A DNA stretch of 57,062 nucleotides from JACPAP01 sp035287045 (GTDB taxonomy: Bacteria > Gemmatimonadota > Gemmatimonadetes > Gemmatimonadales > GWC2-71-9), in contig DATECF010000196.1 of the NCBI GenBank assembly GCA_035287045.1, forward strand, positions 1 through 57,062, written 5' to 3'. The notes beneath the pieces are model-generated. The model saw only the letters and a program-made list of their open reading frames with translations, had not been told where the DNA came from and ran no database searches. The position numbers and the translations under genes are program-made. Every line of letters begins with the position of its first letter. The stretch's first letter is position 1. This document shows positions 8,953 through 18,812 of the stretch, piece by piece.

Positions 8953-11084
8953 CAGACGAACAGCGGTGCCAGGACCAGGGTGACGGTGCTCAACAGTTTG
9001 ATCAGCACGTGCAATGACGGCCCCGCCGTGTCCTTGAAGGGATCGCCCACGGTGTCGCCCACCACGCCCGCCTTGTGGGCCGGGCTCCCCTTCCCGCCGT
9101 ACTCACCCGTCTCGATGAACTTCTTGGCGTTGTCCCAGGCGCCGCCGCCGTTGTTGAGCATGGTGGCGACGAGAATGCCGCTGATGGTGCCCACCATCAG
9201 GAAGGCCGCGACCGATTCCGCGCCCACGCCGAACAACTTGAACGTCATGCCCACCGCGATGGGCATGCCGACCGCGAGCAGCCCCGGCGCCACCATGGCC
9301 TTCAACGCACCGACGGTCACCAGGTCCACGGCCTTGCCGTAGTCCGGCTTGGACGTGCCTTTGAGGATGCCCGGGTCCGCGGCGAACTGCCGGCGCACTT
9401 CCTTGATCACCTCCACCGCGGCCTTGGTTACCGCGCTGATGGCCAACGCCGAGAACCAGAAGACCAGCATGGCCCCCAGGAGCCCGGCCACGAAGACTTC
9501 CGGCTTGGCGATGTCCACCGCTACGAGCGGCGAGCCCAGCAGGGCCACTTCATCCAGAAACGCCGAGAACAGCAGGAACGCCGCCAGCGCGGCCGAGCCG
9601 ATGGCGTACCCCTTGGTGAGCGCCTTGGTGGTGTTGCCCACGGCGTCCAGCCGGTCCGTCCGTTTGCGGATGTCTTCCGGCTGCTTCGACATCTCGATGA
9701 TCCCGCCTGCATTGTCCGTAATGGGGCCGAAGGTGTCCATCGCCAGGATGTAGGCGGCGGTGCCCAGCATCCCCATGGTCGCCACCGCGGTGCCGAACAG
9801 CCCCGCGTGCTCCAAGCCGCTGGAGGCGCCCAGTTTGTAGGACGCGATGATGGCCGCGCCAATGGTGAACGTGGGCAAAGCGGTGCACTCCAGCGCCACC
9901 GCGAAGCCCGCGATGATGTTGGTCGCCGGGCCGGTCACCGACGCGGCGGCGATGGATTGTACCGGACGGTAGCGGTATTCGGTGTAGTACTGGGTGATGT
10001 AGACGAAGGCGATGGAGGTGGCGATCCCGATGACGCCGCACAATGCGAAGTGCCACCAGGCGTCCGGCGCCGTGGTCGGGTTGAGCAGCCAGTAGGTGCC
10101 CGCCGCGAACCCGATGGCCGCCAGCACCGCGGTCATCCAGTAGCCGCGGTTCAGGGCGTTCATGGGATCTTCCTCCTCGCGCATCCGCACCATGACCACG
10201 CCGACAATCGACGCAATGAGTCCGAAGGCGCGGACCACCAGGGGGAACAGCATGAGGCCTACCACGGCCACCGGGGGGAAGGCTTCGGGGTTCCGGATGC
10301 CCAGGGTGGCTCCCAGAATCATGGCCCCGATGTTCTCGGCGGCCGTGGACTCGAACAGGTCGGCGCCGCGGCCGGCGCAGTCGCCCACGTTGTCGCCCAC
10401 CAGATCCGCGATCACCGCCGGATTCCGAGGGTCGTCCTCGGGTATCCCGGCTTCGACCTTGCCCACCAGGTCGGCGCCCACGTCGGCCGCCTTGGTATAG
10501 ATCCCGCCGCCCAACTGGGCGAACAGCGCCACGAACGACGCGCCGAACCCGTAGCCCACGATCATCAGGGGGATCTTGGTGGCCTCGAACCCGATCGCGT
10601 CCAGCGTGGCGTACAGGCCCGCCACCCCCAGCAGGCTCATGGAGACCACGAACAGCCCGCTCACCGCCCCGCCCCGGAGCGAAATCTGGAGCGCCCGGTT
10701 CAGGCTGGAGCGCGCGGCGCTGGCGGTGCGGATGTTGCTCCGGACCGCCACCACCATCCCCACGACGCCCGCCGTGCCGGAGCACAGCGCGCCAAAGAGG
10801 AACGACAGCGTGGTGGTCAGGGCCAGCACCGCGGCGCGGGGTTCCTCCCCATGCGGCTCGCGGGCGAAGGCGTACAGCACGTAGATCAGGACGCCCAGCA
10901 CCACGCTCAGCCACCCGATCGTCTTGTACTGCCGCCGGAGGAAGGCCGCGGCCCCTTCTTGAATGGCGTCGGAGATGACCCGCATCTCCGCCGTCCCGTT
11001 GTCCTGCGCGAGCACCCAGCGTGCCAGCCCCACGGCAACGCCCAGGGCGACCACACTAATGCCCAGCACCAAGGCAATCAGCAT
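8952..11084 (-). CDS. hppA: H+-translocating membrane pyrophosphatase, K+-independent type
   Basis: 710 residues, about 16 membrane helices. It hydrolyses PPi and pumps cations out of the cytoplasm. The PPi-Mg2+ site is intact: YTKAADVGADLVGKVE (196-211), the DDPRNP and DLVGDNVGDCAGRGADLFES stretch, and the C-terminal GVVGDTVGDPFKDTAGPS. The key determinant of K+ dependence reads Lys487 in GNTTK and Thr490 three residues on, where K+-dependent enzymes have Ala and Gly/Ala. Since Na+-pumping members are K+-dependent, H+ transport is predicted. AAGGAG lies ten bases before the ATG. A TATATT at 11136-11141 (minus strand) is a possible -10. Confidence 0.96.
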   Translation of the reverse strand: MLIALVLGISVVALGVAVGLARWVLAQDNGTAEMRVISDAIQEGAAAFLRRQYKTIGWLSVVLGVLIYVLYAFAREPHGEEPRAAVLALTTTLSFLFGALCSGTAGVVGMVVAVRSNIRTASAARSSLNRALQISLRGGAVSGLFVVSMSLLGVAGLYATLDAIGFEATKIPLMIVGYGFGASFVALFAQLGGGIYTKAADVGADLVGKVEAGIPEDDPRNPAVIADLVGDNVGDCAGRGADLFESTAAENIGAMILGATLGIRNPEAFPPVAVVGLMLFPLVVRAFGLIASIVGVVMVRMREEEDPMNALNRGYWMTAVLAAIGFAAGTYWLLNPTTAPDAWWHFALCGVIGIATSIAFVYITQYYTEYRYRPVQSIAAASVTGPATNIIAGFAVALECTALPTFTIGAAIIASYKLGASSGLEHAGLFGTAVATMGMLGTAAYILAMDTFGPITDNAGGIIEMSKQPEDIRKRTDRLDAVGNTTKALTKGYAIGSAALAAFLLFSAFLDEVALLGSPLVAVDIAKPEVFVAGLLGAMLVFWFSALAISAVTKAAVEVIKEVRRQFAADPGILKGTSKPDYGKAVDLVTVGALKAMVAPGLLAVGMPIAVGMTFKLFGVGAESVAAFLMVGTISGILVATMLNNGGGAWDNAKKFIETGEYGGKGSPAHKAGVVGDTVGDPFKDTAGPSLHVLIKLLSTVTLVLAPLFV

Positions 11085-11162
11085 AACCCAGTGGCTCCTT
11101 ATGGAATGCGGCGGAAGCGACGAAAAAAGCGCGTTAATATAACCCCCACCCCCACGTGGCGC

Positions 11163-11198
11163 TTGACACCCTGGGCGGCCGGCCCTAGTCTAGGCCGG
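11163..11198 (+). promoter_or_regulatory. Candidate promoter of the APC permease with overlapping inverted repeat
   Basis: TTGACA (11163-11168), 17 bases, then TAGTCT (11186-11191) as a weak -10. The -10 is the centre of an inverted repeat, CCTAG-T-CTAGG, extended by GGCCGG/CCGGCC arms with a one-base bulge (about 11177-11200). This could be an operator or a leader hairpin. The untranslated leader would be about 45 bases. Confidence 0.5.
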
Positions 11199-11242
11199 CC
11201 TGCCAACAAGGCCCTCCCCTTCCCCACACCCAAGAGGGTGGC

Positions 11243-12766
11243 ATGAACCTGTTACGGCGTAAGAGTGTGACCGCGCTCCAGGCCGAGGCGCAGACCGATC
11301 ACAGCCTCAAGCGGGTGCTGGGCGCGCTCAACCTGACGATGCTCGGCATCGGCGCCATCATCGGGACCGGGATCTTCGTGCTCACCGGCACCGTGGCGGC
11401 GCAGAACGCGGGCCCGGCCGTGGTGCTGTCGTTCGTGCTGGCCGGCGTGGCCTCCGTCTTCGCGGCCCTGTGCTACGCAGAGTTCGCCTCCCTGGTACCC
11501 ATGGCGGGCAGCGCCTATACCTACGGCTACGCCACCCTGGGCGAGTTCTTCGCCTGGGTCATCGGCTGGGACTTGATCCTGGAGTACGCGCTGGGCGCGG
11601 TGACCGTGGCGATCGGGTGGTCGGGCTACGTGGTCTCGTTCCTGGCGGACCTCGGGATCCACATCCCGCCCCAGCTCTCCGCGGCCGCGGGCAGCGAGTT
11701 GATCGAGGTCACCAGCGGCCACTGGCAGGTGGTCACCCAACAACTGCTGGACGGCCTCGTCGCGAGCGGGGTGGATCCGGCGACGCTGCCGCACGCCGCG
11801 GCGCTGTTCAACCTGCCCGCGGTGCTCATCATCGCCATCGTCACCACGTTGCTGATCATCGGGATCAAGGAATCCGCCAACGTCAACAACGTGATCGTGT
11901 TCATCAAGGTGGCGGTGGTGATCCTGTTCATCGTGGGCGCGGTCTGGGCCATCAACGCCGCCAACTGGTCGCCCTTCATGCCGGAGAATACCGGAGTCCG
12001 GGGAGAATACGGCTGGACCGGCGTCATGACCGGCGCCGGCATCGTGTTCTTCGCGTACATCGGCTTCGACGCGGTGAGCACCGCCGCCCAGGAAGCCAAG
12101 AACCCGCAAAAGGACATGCCGATCGGCATTATCGGCTCGCTGTTGATCTGCACGGTGCTGTACATCCTGGTGTCGGCGATCGCCACCGGCGTGGTGCCCT
12201 ACCGCGAGCTGGACGTGCCGGATCCCATCGCGGTGGCGGCGGACCGGGCGGGGATGGGCTGGATGTCCACGCTCATCAAGCTCGGGGCCATCGCCGGCCT
12301 CTCGTCCGTGATCCTGGTGATGCTCCTGGGCCAGTCGCGGATCTTCTGGACCATGTCGCGGGACGGCCTGCTCCCGCAGTTCGTCAACCGGATTCACCCC
12401 AAGTTCCAGACCCCGTGGATCACCTCCATCGTCACCGGCCTTGGCGTGGCCTTCTTCTCCGCCATCTTCACGGTGCGCGAAGCCGGCAGCCTGGTGTCCA
12501 TCGGCACCCTGCTGGCGTTCGTGATCGTGTCGGCCGGCATCCTGGTGCTGCGGGTCCGCGAGCCCAACCTCCCGCGCACGTTCAAGACGCCCTGGGTCTG
12601 GTTCGTGGCGCCGATGGGGGCGATCTCGGCCATCTACCTGATGGCCTCGCTTCCCTGGCGCACCTGGGAGCGGCTGCTGATCTGGCTGGTGATCGGACTG
12701 GTGATTTACTTCGCCTACGGGGTGCGGAAGAGCAAGCTGGCGAAGGCGCCGGCTGGGGGAGGCTGA
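11243..12766 (+). CDS. APC-superfamily amino acid permease (CAT-like)
   Basis: 507 residues with about 12-14 membrane helices. The first helix contains the APC substrate-binding break GIGAIIGTGIFVLTG, and the following helices (FVLAGVASVFAALCYAEFASLVPMAGSAYTY) are typical of the cationic amino acid transporter (CAT/YfnA) branch. The C-terminus has the usual FKTPWVWFVAPMGAI turn. It imports an amino acid, probably with protons; the substrate is not determinable. ATG is preceded by AGAGGG at good spacing. It is divergent from hppA, with a candidate promoter in the 158-base gap. It converges on the M30-like lipoprotein gene. Confidence 0.92.
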   Translation: MNLLRRKSVTALQAEAQTDHSLKRVLGALNLTMLGIGAIIGTGIFVLTGTVAAQNAGPAVVLSFVLAGVASVFAALCYAEFASLVPMAGSAYTYGYATLGEFFAWVIGWDLILEYALGAVTVAIGWSGYVVSFLADLGIHIPPQLSAAAGSELIEVTSGHWQVVTQQLLDGLVASGVDPATLPHAAALFNLPAVLIIAIVTTLLIIGIKESANVNNVIVFIKVAVVILFIVGAVWAINAANWSPFMPENTGVRGEYGWTGVMTGAGIVFFAYIGFDAVSTAAQEAKNPQKDMPIGIIGSLLICTVLYILVSAIATGVVPYRELDVPDPIAVAADRAGMGWMSTLIKLGAIAGLSSVILVMLLGQSRIFWTMSRDGLLPQFVNRIHPKFQTPWITSIVTGLGVAFFSAIFTVREAGSLVSIGTLLAFVIVSAGILVLRVREPNLPRTFKTPWVWFVAPMGAISAIYLMASLPWRTWERLLIWLVIGLVIYFAYGVRKSKLAKAPAGGG

Positions 12767-12783
12767 ACCGATCGGTTCGCCCT
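12758..12783. terminator. Palindrome between convergent genes
   Basis: A perfect 14-base palindrome GAACCGATCGGTTC (12765-12778), flanked by partly pairing GAGG/CCCTC, spans the stop of the permease gene and the 17-base gap to the convergent lipoprotein stop. A bidirectional terminator is plausible, but there is no T tract. Confidence 0.4.
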
Positions 12784-15597
12784 CTACTTCACCCGCACCA
12801 CCCACAGGCGCGGCCGCAGATCGCCGGCCAGGCGGCCGCCTGTAGCACTCTCGGCCCGCACCGACAGCGCGGCGTGCGGGCTTCCAGTACTGATCCGCGT
12901 GTAGGCGGTGCCGCCTCCAACGACGCTGCCAGACCGCGCGAAGCTGGCGAACCCGACATCCTGTGGGCTGAGCCGCTGCACCGCCGGGAGCGCCTCGAAG
13001 ATATCCAGCAGGTCCCAGCTCGGCAGTTGCAGTGCGGGCGCGGCCACCGGGGCGACCCGGCCATCCGCGTATAGGGAGATAGCCCAATCCACCATCAGCC
13101 GCCCGAAATCGACCCCGGCCAGCGTCTCCAGCAGGGCGGAGCCATCCTGGGTCGGATCGAGTCCGATCAGAGCCTGCTGGAAGCCGGCATCCCCCCCTTG
13201 GTACAGAGCCCCGATCCGATCGCTCACATAGCGGAGGAAGGACCACGCGGCGCCAGGCGCATACGGGCCGGCGCAGGGGATGGACGATCCGCCGAACCCG
13301 AAGAGTGAGCACCGCTCCGGCGCATCTCCCACGGTCCCCGACGCTCCATCCCATCCGAACAGATACGACAACCGGTCGAACCGTGGCTGGTAGAATTGCA
13401 CCGCCTCCGCGTCGGCATTCACCACGCCGGTCCCGTAGTCCCTTCGGAGCGCGTCACCTCGAAGGGCCATGCCCACAATCTCGGTTCCCAACTCGGCCTG
13501 CCCCTCCCCCAGCCAGCTCGCCATCGGGATGCCGCCCGCGACCAGCCTCCGACCCAGCTGGATCAGATGCGTCAGATCATGCGCCATGTCGGGAGGAGCG
13601 GCCTGCAGCAGGGCTACGACCTGCGAAGCCGAGGGCGCGGCCGGAAGGCCGACGTACACGACTTCGCCGCCGTTGCTCGCGGGGCAAGTCGCGGGATCGA
13701 CCAGATCCACAGCGCTGGTGAACGAGTTTACCCCCAGCTGCGCCACCGTATTGCTGAAGAGCACCGTGATGCGCCCGTTCTGGTCGAGGTCGGTGGGCAG
13801 CCCGAAGTAGGTCGTCGCCACCTCATAAATGGCGCCGCCGAAGGCGGTCACCAAGGTCTGCACCGCATTGGTGATGGCGGCCAGGCTGTCCGGATCCGAC
13901 GGCAGCGACGCATCGCTCGCGATGACGGCCCTCGGGCCTTCCGCGAGAATAGTGGCGCTGACCGACGTGTACGCGTTGCAGGGATCCGTGTTGATGTTGG
14001 GAACCTTGACGGTGATCGCGCCGCCCACGATCCGCGCCGCCCGGGCGATCGCTGCCGCGGCCGGCGCACCACCTGCCACGGGGATCCGGCCACGCGCAAA
14101 GAACGACTCCTCCCACGCGCGTAACGCCAGCTCGCGGTGTGCCGTCGAGCCGGCGGCCGACGCGGCGGTGAGCCACGCTGGCGGAGCCACCGGCGCCGGC
14201 GGAGGATTGACGCCGTCATCCCCGGTCAGGGTGAACGCCACCTCGCCCTGGAGACGCCGGGTGGCGGTGAGGCCCACCAGGTACTCCTGCGCGCCTCCCG
14301 CCGGAAGGAACTGGAGACAATAGTCCGCAGGGTCGGAAAGCACGGCGGTCCCGCCCACAGAGAGCGCCAGCGCGTTCTCGGGATTGACCGTCGCTGTGGT
14401 CGTCAGCGTCTGGGCTCCCCGCGCTACCTCGATGGTCCGCGACTGGGCCGGGACGCAGCCAAACGAGGGCACCGTGACCGTGAGGCTGGTTTGGGTCCCC
14501 GCCGTCACGGTCGCGGGCATGCCGTCCACCGTCACCGCATTGCCGGACGGATCCGGATCGAATCCCATCCCGTTGACGGTCATGGACCGCCCCGCGACCG
14601 GCGGATTGGGCGAGACGCCACCGAACGCGAAGGCGACCGCCGTTGCCGAAAACGATACCGGCGAGCCGGGCAGATCCACGATGGCGCCCACGGTGGAGTC
14701 GGGCAGCAGAGCCTGCCCGGCAAGACCGCCGAGCGACGCGCCCAGGGTCCACTGGACCGCGGCGATGCCGTCCAGATCGGTCAGGACCTGGCCGGTGTCC
14801 AGACCGTTGTCCAGCGATCCGCTCGACAGGGAGAACCAGAGGGGAACCTCCGGGACGCCATTCCCGTACCGATCCACCACCTTGATGCGGACGGGGGCGG
14901 GCAGCGGCAAGGATGCGAGCTCGATTTGCTGGTCGCCGGCTTCCAGGTACATGCTGTCCGGTTCGTCGGCGAAGGCCGACGCGGTCAGCACGGCTAACGC
15001 GGTATCGCCGCCGATCACGGAGAGCTCCTGCGTCCCGGCCTCAACGCCCAGCGTCCAGTTCGTCATCACCTGCCCGGCGGCATCCGCCACCGCTTGCGCG
15101 GGCGCCGCGGTGCCGCTGCCGCTGGGCTGGAATCTCACCGTCACCCCGGCCGCCAGATGCCCCAGCGCGTCGCGGGCCGTGATCGCGATCGAGGAGTCCA
15201 GGGGCATCCCGACCGTCGCGGCCTGAAGGTCCCCCGACGTGGTCTCGAGCGTGGCCGCTCGCTGGCTCACGACGATGGCCGCACTCCCCTTGATCTCGCC
15301 CACCGTCGCTCGAATCGCCGTGACGCCGTTCTGCAACGCCGTGACGATGCCATCGGCGTCCACCGACGCGACGTCGGGATCCACCGCCGACCACGACATG
15401 CTGGCTCCGCTCACCGCCGCGCCGGCGCCGTCGTACGCTGTGGCCGTGAGCTGAACCGTCTCCTGCAAAGACACCAGCGTATCCAGGACCGGGCTGATCA
15501 CGATCGAGACGATCTCCCCGGGTACCGGGTCCGTGGCGTCCTTGCCGCACGCCACCATCAACCCGGCCAGCAGGGCAAACCACCGGCGCGCGCTCAT
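12784..15597 (-). CDS. Lipoprotein with Ig-like and IPT/TIG domains and a degenerate M30-like zincin domain
   Basis: 937 residues. ATG 15597 overlaps the upstream stop as ATGA. Lipoprotein signal with Cys18 (LMVAC). Domains in order: a Big_2-like fold (about 25-112), two Big_1-like folds (about 115-215 and 225-325), an IPT/TIG fold (about 330-400), then a large module from about 560 to 890 that resembles M30 (hyicolysin-like) metallopeptidases: DQNGRITVLFSN, HDLTH (673-677), WLGEGQAE (third-ligand candidate Glu698) and the late GAAWSFLRYVSDRIG helix. The HExxH glutamate is Asp674 here, so catalysis is doubtful. It is likely anchored in the outer membrane or surface. Co-transcribed with the 1072-residue lipoprotein upstream. 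Confidence 0.8.
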   Translation of the reverse strand: MSARRWFALLAGLMVACGKDATDPVPGEIVSIVISPVLDTLVSLQETVQLTATAYDGAGAAVSGASMSWSAVDPDVASVDADGIVTALQNGVTAIRATVGEIKGSAAIVVSQRAATLETTSGDLQAATVGMPLDSSIAITARDALGHLAAGVTVRFQPSGSGTAAPAQAVADAAGQVMTNWTLGVEAGTQELSVIGGDTALAVLTASAFADEPDSMYLEAGDQQIELASLPLPAPVRIKVVDRYGNGVPEVPLWFSLSSGSLDNGLDTGQVLTDLDGIAAVQWTLGASLGGLAGQALLPDSTVGAIVDLPGSPVSFSATAVAFAFGGVSPNPPVAGRSMTVNGMGFDPDPSGNAVTVDGMPATVTAGTQTSLTVTVPSFGCVPAQSRTIEVARGAQTLTTTATVNPENALALSVGGTAVLSDPADYCLQFLPAGGAQEYLVGLTATRRLQGEVAFTLTGDDGVNPPPAPVAPPAWLTAASAAGSTAHRELALRAWEESFFARGRIPVAGGAPAAAAIARAARIVGGAITVKVPNINTDPCNAYTSVSATILAEGPRAVIASDASLPSDPDSLAAITNAVQTLVTAFGGAIYEVATTYFGLPTDLDQNGRITVLFSNTVAQLGVNSFTSAVDLVDPATCPASNGGEVVYVGLPAAPSASQVVALLQAAPPDMAHDLTHLIQLGRRLVAGGIPMASWLGEGQAELGTEIVGMALRGDALRRDYGTGVVNADAEAVQFYQPRFDRLSYLFGWDGASGTVGDAPERCSLFGFGGSSIPCAGPYAPGAAWSFLRYVSDRIGALYQGGDAGFQQALIGLDPTQDGSALLETLAGVDFGRLMVDWAISLYADGRVAPVAAPALQLPSWDLLDIFEALPAVQRLSPQDVGFASFARSGSVVGGGTAYTRISTGSPHAALSVRAESATGGRLAGDLRPRLWVVRVK

Positions 15598-18500
15598 GGC
15601 TGGGCCTCCCGAATCACACCGAACGCCGTGGGTCTCACACCCGCCGCGTCCTGGGTTCCACTCACCCACACCAACGCGCCGACGGCGGCCTGGAGGCTGG
15701 GTGAGGCGTCAAGCAACTGGACCGCTGCCTCACCGAACAGCCAGACCTGGCTGCTCCGGACGGCCACAATGCCGACCCAGCGCGGGTCGGTCAGCGTGGA
15801 TAGCAGCTCGTAACCGTACACGTCGGTGGCGGTGCCGCTGGTGACACCCCACACCCGAACCGCCGTCCCGGTCAACGGCATGAGATCGGCGCTCGCAGCT
15901 CCGGTGAGGCTCCGCAGCGCTCCACTCTCCAGCCGGACGGACACGGACGGCGTGGGCCAGCTACTGGATTCGACCACGCCTTGTATCGTGTCCATCGCGG
16001 ACGCCGTGCAGTCCGCTCCGAACGGCACCGCGATGGAGGTCGCGTCGGCGTCCAGCGTGACTACGAACGGATTGAGACCGGTCGCACGGCAGTTGCCCGC
16101 GAGGTTGGACACCTGGATCACCGAAGGCACCAGGGCGGGCACGTTGGACACGGTTCCGGAGGCGTTGACGGCCATCGCGCCCCGCAACACGCCGTCGAGC
16201 TTCAGTTGGTAGCCGTCGGCGTCGGTCCCGGCTCCGGTGGTGGTAGCCGCCACGGTCACCTCACCCGGCGTGTAGGTGTCGGGCAGGAAGCAGGGCGATG
16301 CGACCAGCGTCACGCTGCCCACACCGCCAGCGGGCACACTCACATCCACCGGCTCCGGCGCACCGCAGTTGGTGGGTCCTCCGCTGAGCACCAGTTGGTG
16401 CCCCCCCTCGCGCAGCCCGGTCAGGGTGTCGCTGGCATTCGGTCCGATCGCTCCCCACGGAACCCCGTCAATGGCGATCTGGTAGTCCTGGGCATAGTCG
16501 GGCGTGGTCGAGGCCTGCGTCGTGATCGCGAGATCGCCCAACGGGTCGGTGCCATCGCACACCACGTTGAATTGCACCCGGGTGGTATCCGACTGGATGA
16601 ACTTGATCGCCTGATGGAGCCACACGGCATCCCGCACCGGCCCGCCGGTGACGGCGCAGTTGTCGGACACGCCGCTGAGCGTCACCGTGTACCGCCCAAT
16701 GAGCAACTTGCAGTTGGCCGTGATGGCATAGGTCGGTACGCCCACCCCCGCCGCCCGCAGGCCCGCCACCGCCGAGGCCCATACCGGGTTGCCGAAGAAC
16801 AGCGCATCCGAGTACCAGACCACGCACGGGCCGAATCCGGGGCTGAACACGACCGAGTCCGTCGCCCCGAGCGGCAGGTCCAGCGGTTCCCCGTGATCGC
16901 GGGCCTTGCCCAGTCGCGTGGCCCCCTCCTCGATCACCCGCGGCAACGTGTCGTACCGGGCAACCGTCACCTGATAGCCGTCGGGATCGGGGTTGGCGCC
17001 GGTGGTGGAAGCGCTGACGAACAGATGGCCCCGCCCCCACAGGTCGCCGAGGGAAACCCGGCTCCATTCCCAGGTCTTTTCCCACTTGCGAGGTACCTGC
17101 GGCAGGATCCACCCGGTGAACGGGATCGTGACCCCGGCCTCCAGGGTGAAGTCGTAGGCGCCGTCAATGTCCAGATTCCAGTTGTCCACCAGGGGGTCGG
17201 CGGGATTGAGGTTCTGGCGGTTCCACACCGCCTCCTCGAAAATCGAGATCGCCGCCTTCGCCTTGGCCCCGATGGCGATGTCGAACAGACCGTTGGGCGC
17301 GGGGTTCGGCCCCGAGGCGGTGGACGGCTGGGCCGCGACGGTCTTGGGTTTCTCTTCTTCGCACGACCAGATGGCGACGCACAGCTCGGCGGCGGCCTCG
17401 ACGGGAACGGACACGCGCACCAGGATCGAGTCTGGACGGTCGAGCCCGACGATCTGCGCGTGCTGGTTCTTGTAGGTCACCTGCACGTCGCCGTCCCAGC
17501 CGGCCTCCGGGGTCCAGGTCTGTCCCGCCTTCACGCTGTCCTCGAAGGTCACCAGGACGGTCGCGCCGGTGTTCTTGAGCGAGACCGACAGTCCCACGAA
17601 CAAGCCGATCGAGGCCTTCGCCTTGAAGTCGTTGCCGATGACATAGGCGGCGCTGGCCGAGAGACTCGGGATGCCGATCTTGAGCCCCAGGGTGCCGTCG
17701 CCCTGCACCTGGATGATGATGTCGCCCTTGATGAACGGGCGGATTTCCGAATTGGCCTTGGTGAACGAGGGGAGCGTGATGGTGGGCAGCTCACCCCAAT
17801 CCGAGACGCTGCACTTCACATAGACCGGCGGTGACCAGTACGGGGTCCATCCAACCCAGTACCAGTATCCCGCTTTGGTGCGCACCGGCAGGCCGGGGAC
17901 GCAGACCCGCACCGGCGGCAGCGAGGCTTCGGGCAGGGCCGGGACGTATTGACGGATCCAGTCGATGAAGGCCGCGCCCGTGGGGGTCGTTAGGCATCCC
18001 AGGTAGGCGGCCAGGTAGCACGGATAGAACCTCGGGACCCGGCCGCCGGAGATACCGCCGGGATCCACCGTCATGTCAATGTCCATGTCTCCCGTGACGG
18101 CGAGGTGGCCCCCCAGGATGTTGAGGGAGTCGATGGTCCCGGCCACTTTCACCGTGACGCCGGCTCCTGCCTCGAAGTCCCGCTCCTTGCCGCACACGTC
18201 GGGCGGATGGTCGCCCGGAAGTGCGGCCAGGAGATCCTCGATCCACTTGCAGACATCGGTCCGCGGGAAGGTGGTCTCGAGCGGCGGCAGGGGAACGGTG
18301 GCCGGGCCGATCGAGATGGGCGCCAGGGACAGGCCGTTGTAGGTCTGGGCCGGGCCCGATCCGGGCGAGAGGGGCATCGTGATCCCAACGGTCCCGCCGT
18401 TAATGACGTCGCTCCAATAGGCGGGCCCGGTCTCGAGCACCAGCTCATCCCCGACGATCTGACTGGACAACACCCGACGGACGAACGCCTCCCCGTCCGA

Positions 18501-18812
18501 GCCGACCAGGAAGTCATCACGCTCGATCGTCTCCGGCGGCTGGTCCCCAATGCGATACCGATACCGGCCGGCGGAACGGTCCTCCGACGTGGAAACCAGC
18601 TCGAACTGGGCAGGGTCCATGAGCCGTGCCCGGTCCGAAAACAGCTGCCCCTGGCCCTGACGTGCGGGAACGGATGGGTCTCCCGGCATCGCCGGGTCCA
18701 TCGGTTGCTCGCGGGGAGACGTCAGGGGATCGCCGCACGCCGCGACCAGGAGCAGGGCGGCCACGCGGCCGGCGAGTCTTCGTCCTCGCGAAACGGGGAA
18801 TGTCGGCCTCAT
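15594..18812 (-). CDS. Large secreted lipoprotein with repeated DGYQ-type beta domains
   Basis: 1072 residues. ATG 18812, two codons inside the longer TTG frame, has AAGGAG nine bases upstream. The lipobox is LLLVAAC. No enzymatic motif is recognised. From about residue 600 there are three related beta repeats of the kind TTGxxxDxDGYQvtv..G....l.vngt....l..g.h.v.LsG....C: near 605-625, 770-850 and 860-940. These are PEGA-like domains common on Gemmatimonadota surface proteins. The C-terminal about 130 residues look like an OB-type barrel (TIQGVVESS, TGTAVRVWGV). Fourteen or more Cys suggest disulfides. It is the first gene of a two-gene operon, divergent from the SARP regulator 186 bases away, which may control it. 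Confidence 0.75.
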   Translation of the reverse strand: MRPTFPVSRGRRLAGRVAALLLVAACGDPLTSPREQPMDPAMPGDPSVPARQGQGQLFSDRARLMDPAQFELVSTSEDRSAGRYRYRIGDQPPETIERDDFLVGSDGEAFVRRVLSSQIVGDELVLETGPAYWSDVINGGTVGITMPLSPGSGPAQTYNGLSLAPISIGPATVPLPPLETTFPRTDVCKWIEDLLAALPGDHPPDVCGKERDFEAGAGVTVKVAGTIDSLNILGGHLAVTGDMDIDMTVDPGGISGGRVPRFYPCYLAAYLGCLTTPTGAAFIDWIRQYVPALPEASLPPVRVCVPGLPVRTKAGYWYWVGWTPYWSPPVYVKCSVSDWGELPTITLPSFTKANSEIRPFIKGDIIIQVQGDGTLGLKIGIPSLSASAAYVIGNDFKAKASIGLFVGLSVSLKNTGATVLVTFEDSVKAGQTWTPEAGWDGDVQVTYKNQHAQIVGLDRPDSILVRVSVPVEAAAELCVAIWSCEEEKPKTVAAQPSTASGPNPAPNGLFDIAIGAKAKAAISIFEEAVWNRQNLNPADPLVDNWNLDIDGAYDFTLEAGVTIPFTGWILPQVPRKWEKTWEWSRVSLGDLWGRGHLFVSASTTGANPDPDGYQVTVARYDTLPRVIEEGATRLGKARDHGEPLDLPLGATDSVVFSPGFGPCVVWYSDALFFGNPVWASAVAGLRAAGVGVPTYAITANCKLLIGRYTVTLSGVSDNCAVTGGPVRDAVWLHQAIKFIQSDTTRVQFNVVCDGTDPLGDLAITTQASTTPDYAQDYQIAIDGVPWGAIGPNASDTLTGLREGGHQLVLSGGPTNCGAPEPVDVSVPAGGVGSVTLVASPCFLPDTYTPGEVTVAATTTGAGTDADGYQLKLDGVLRGAMAVNASGTVSNVPALVPSVIQVSNLAGNCRATGLNPFVVTLDADATSIAVPFGADCTASAMDTIQGVVESSSWPTPSVSVRLESGALRSLTGAASADLMPLTGTAVRVWGVTSGTATDVYGYELLSTLTDPRWVGIVAVRSSQVWLFGEAAVQLLDASPSLQAAVGALVWVSGTQDAAGVRPTAFGVIREAQP

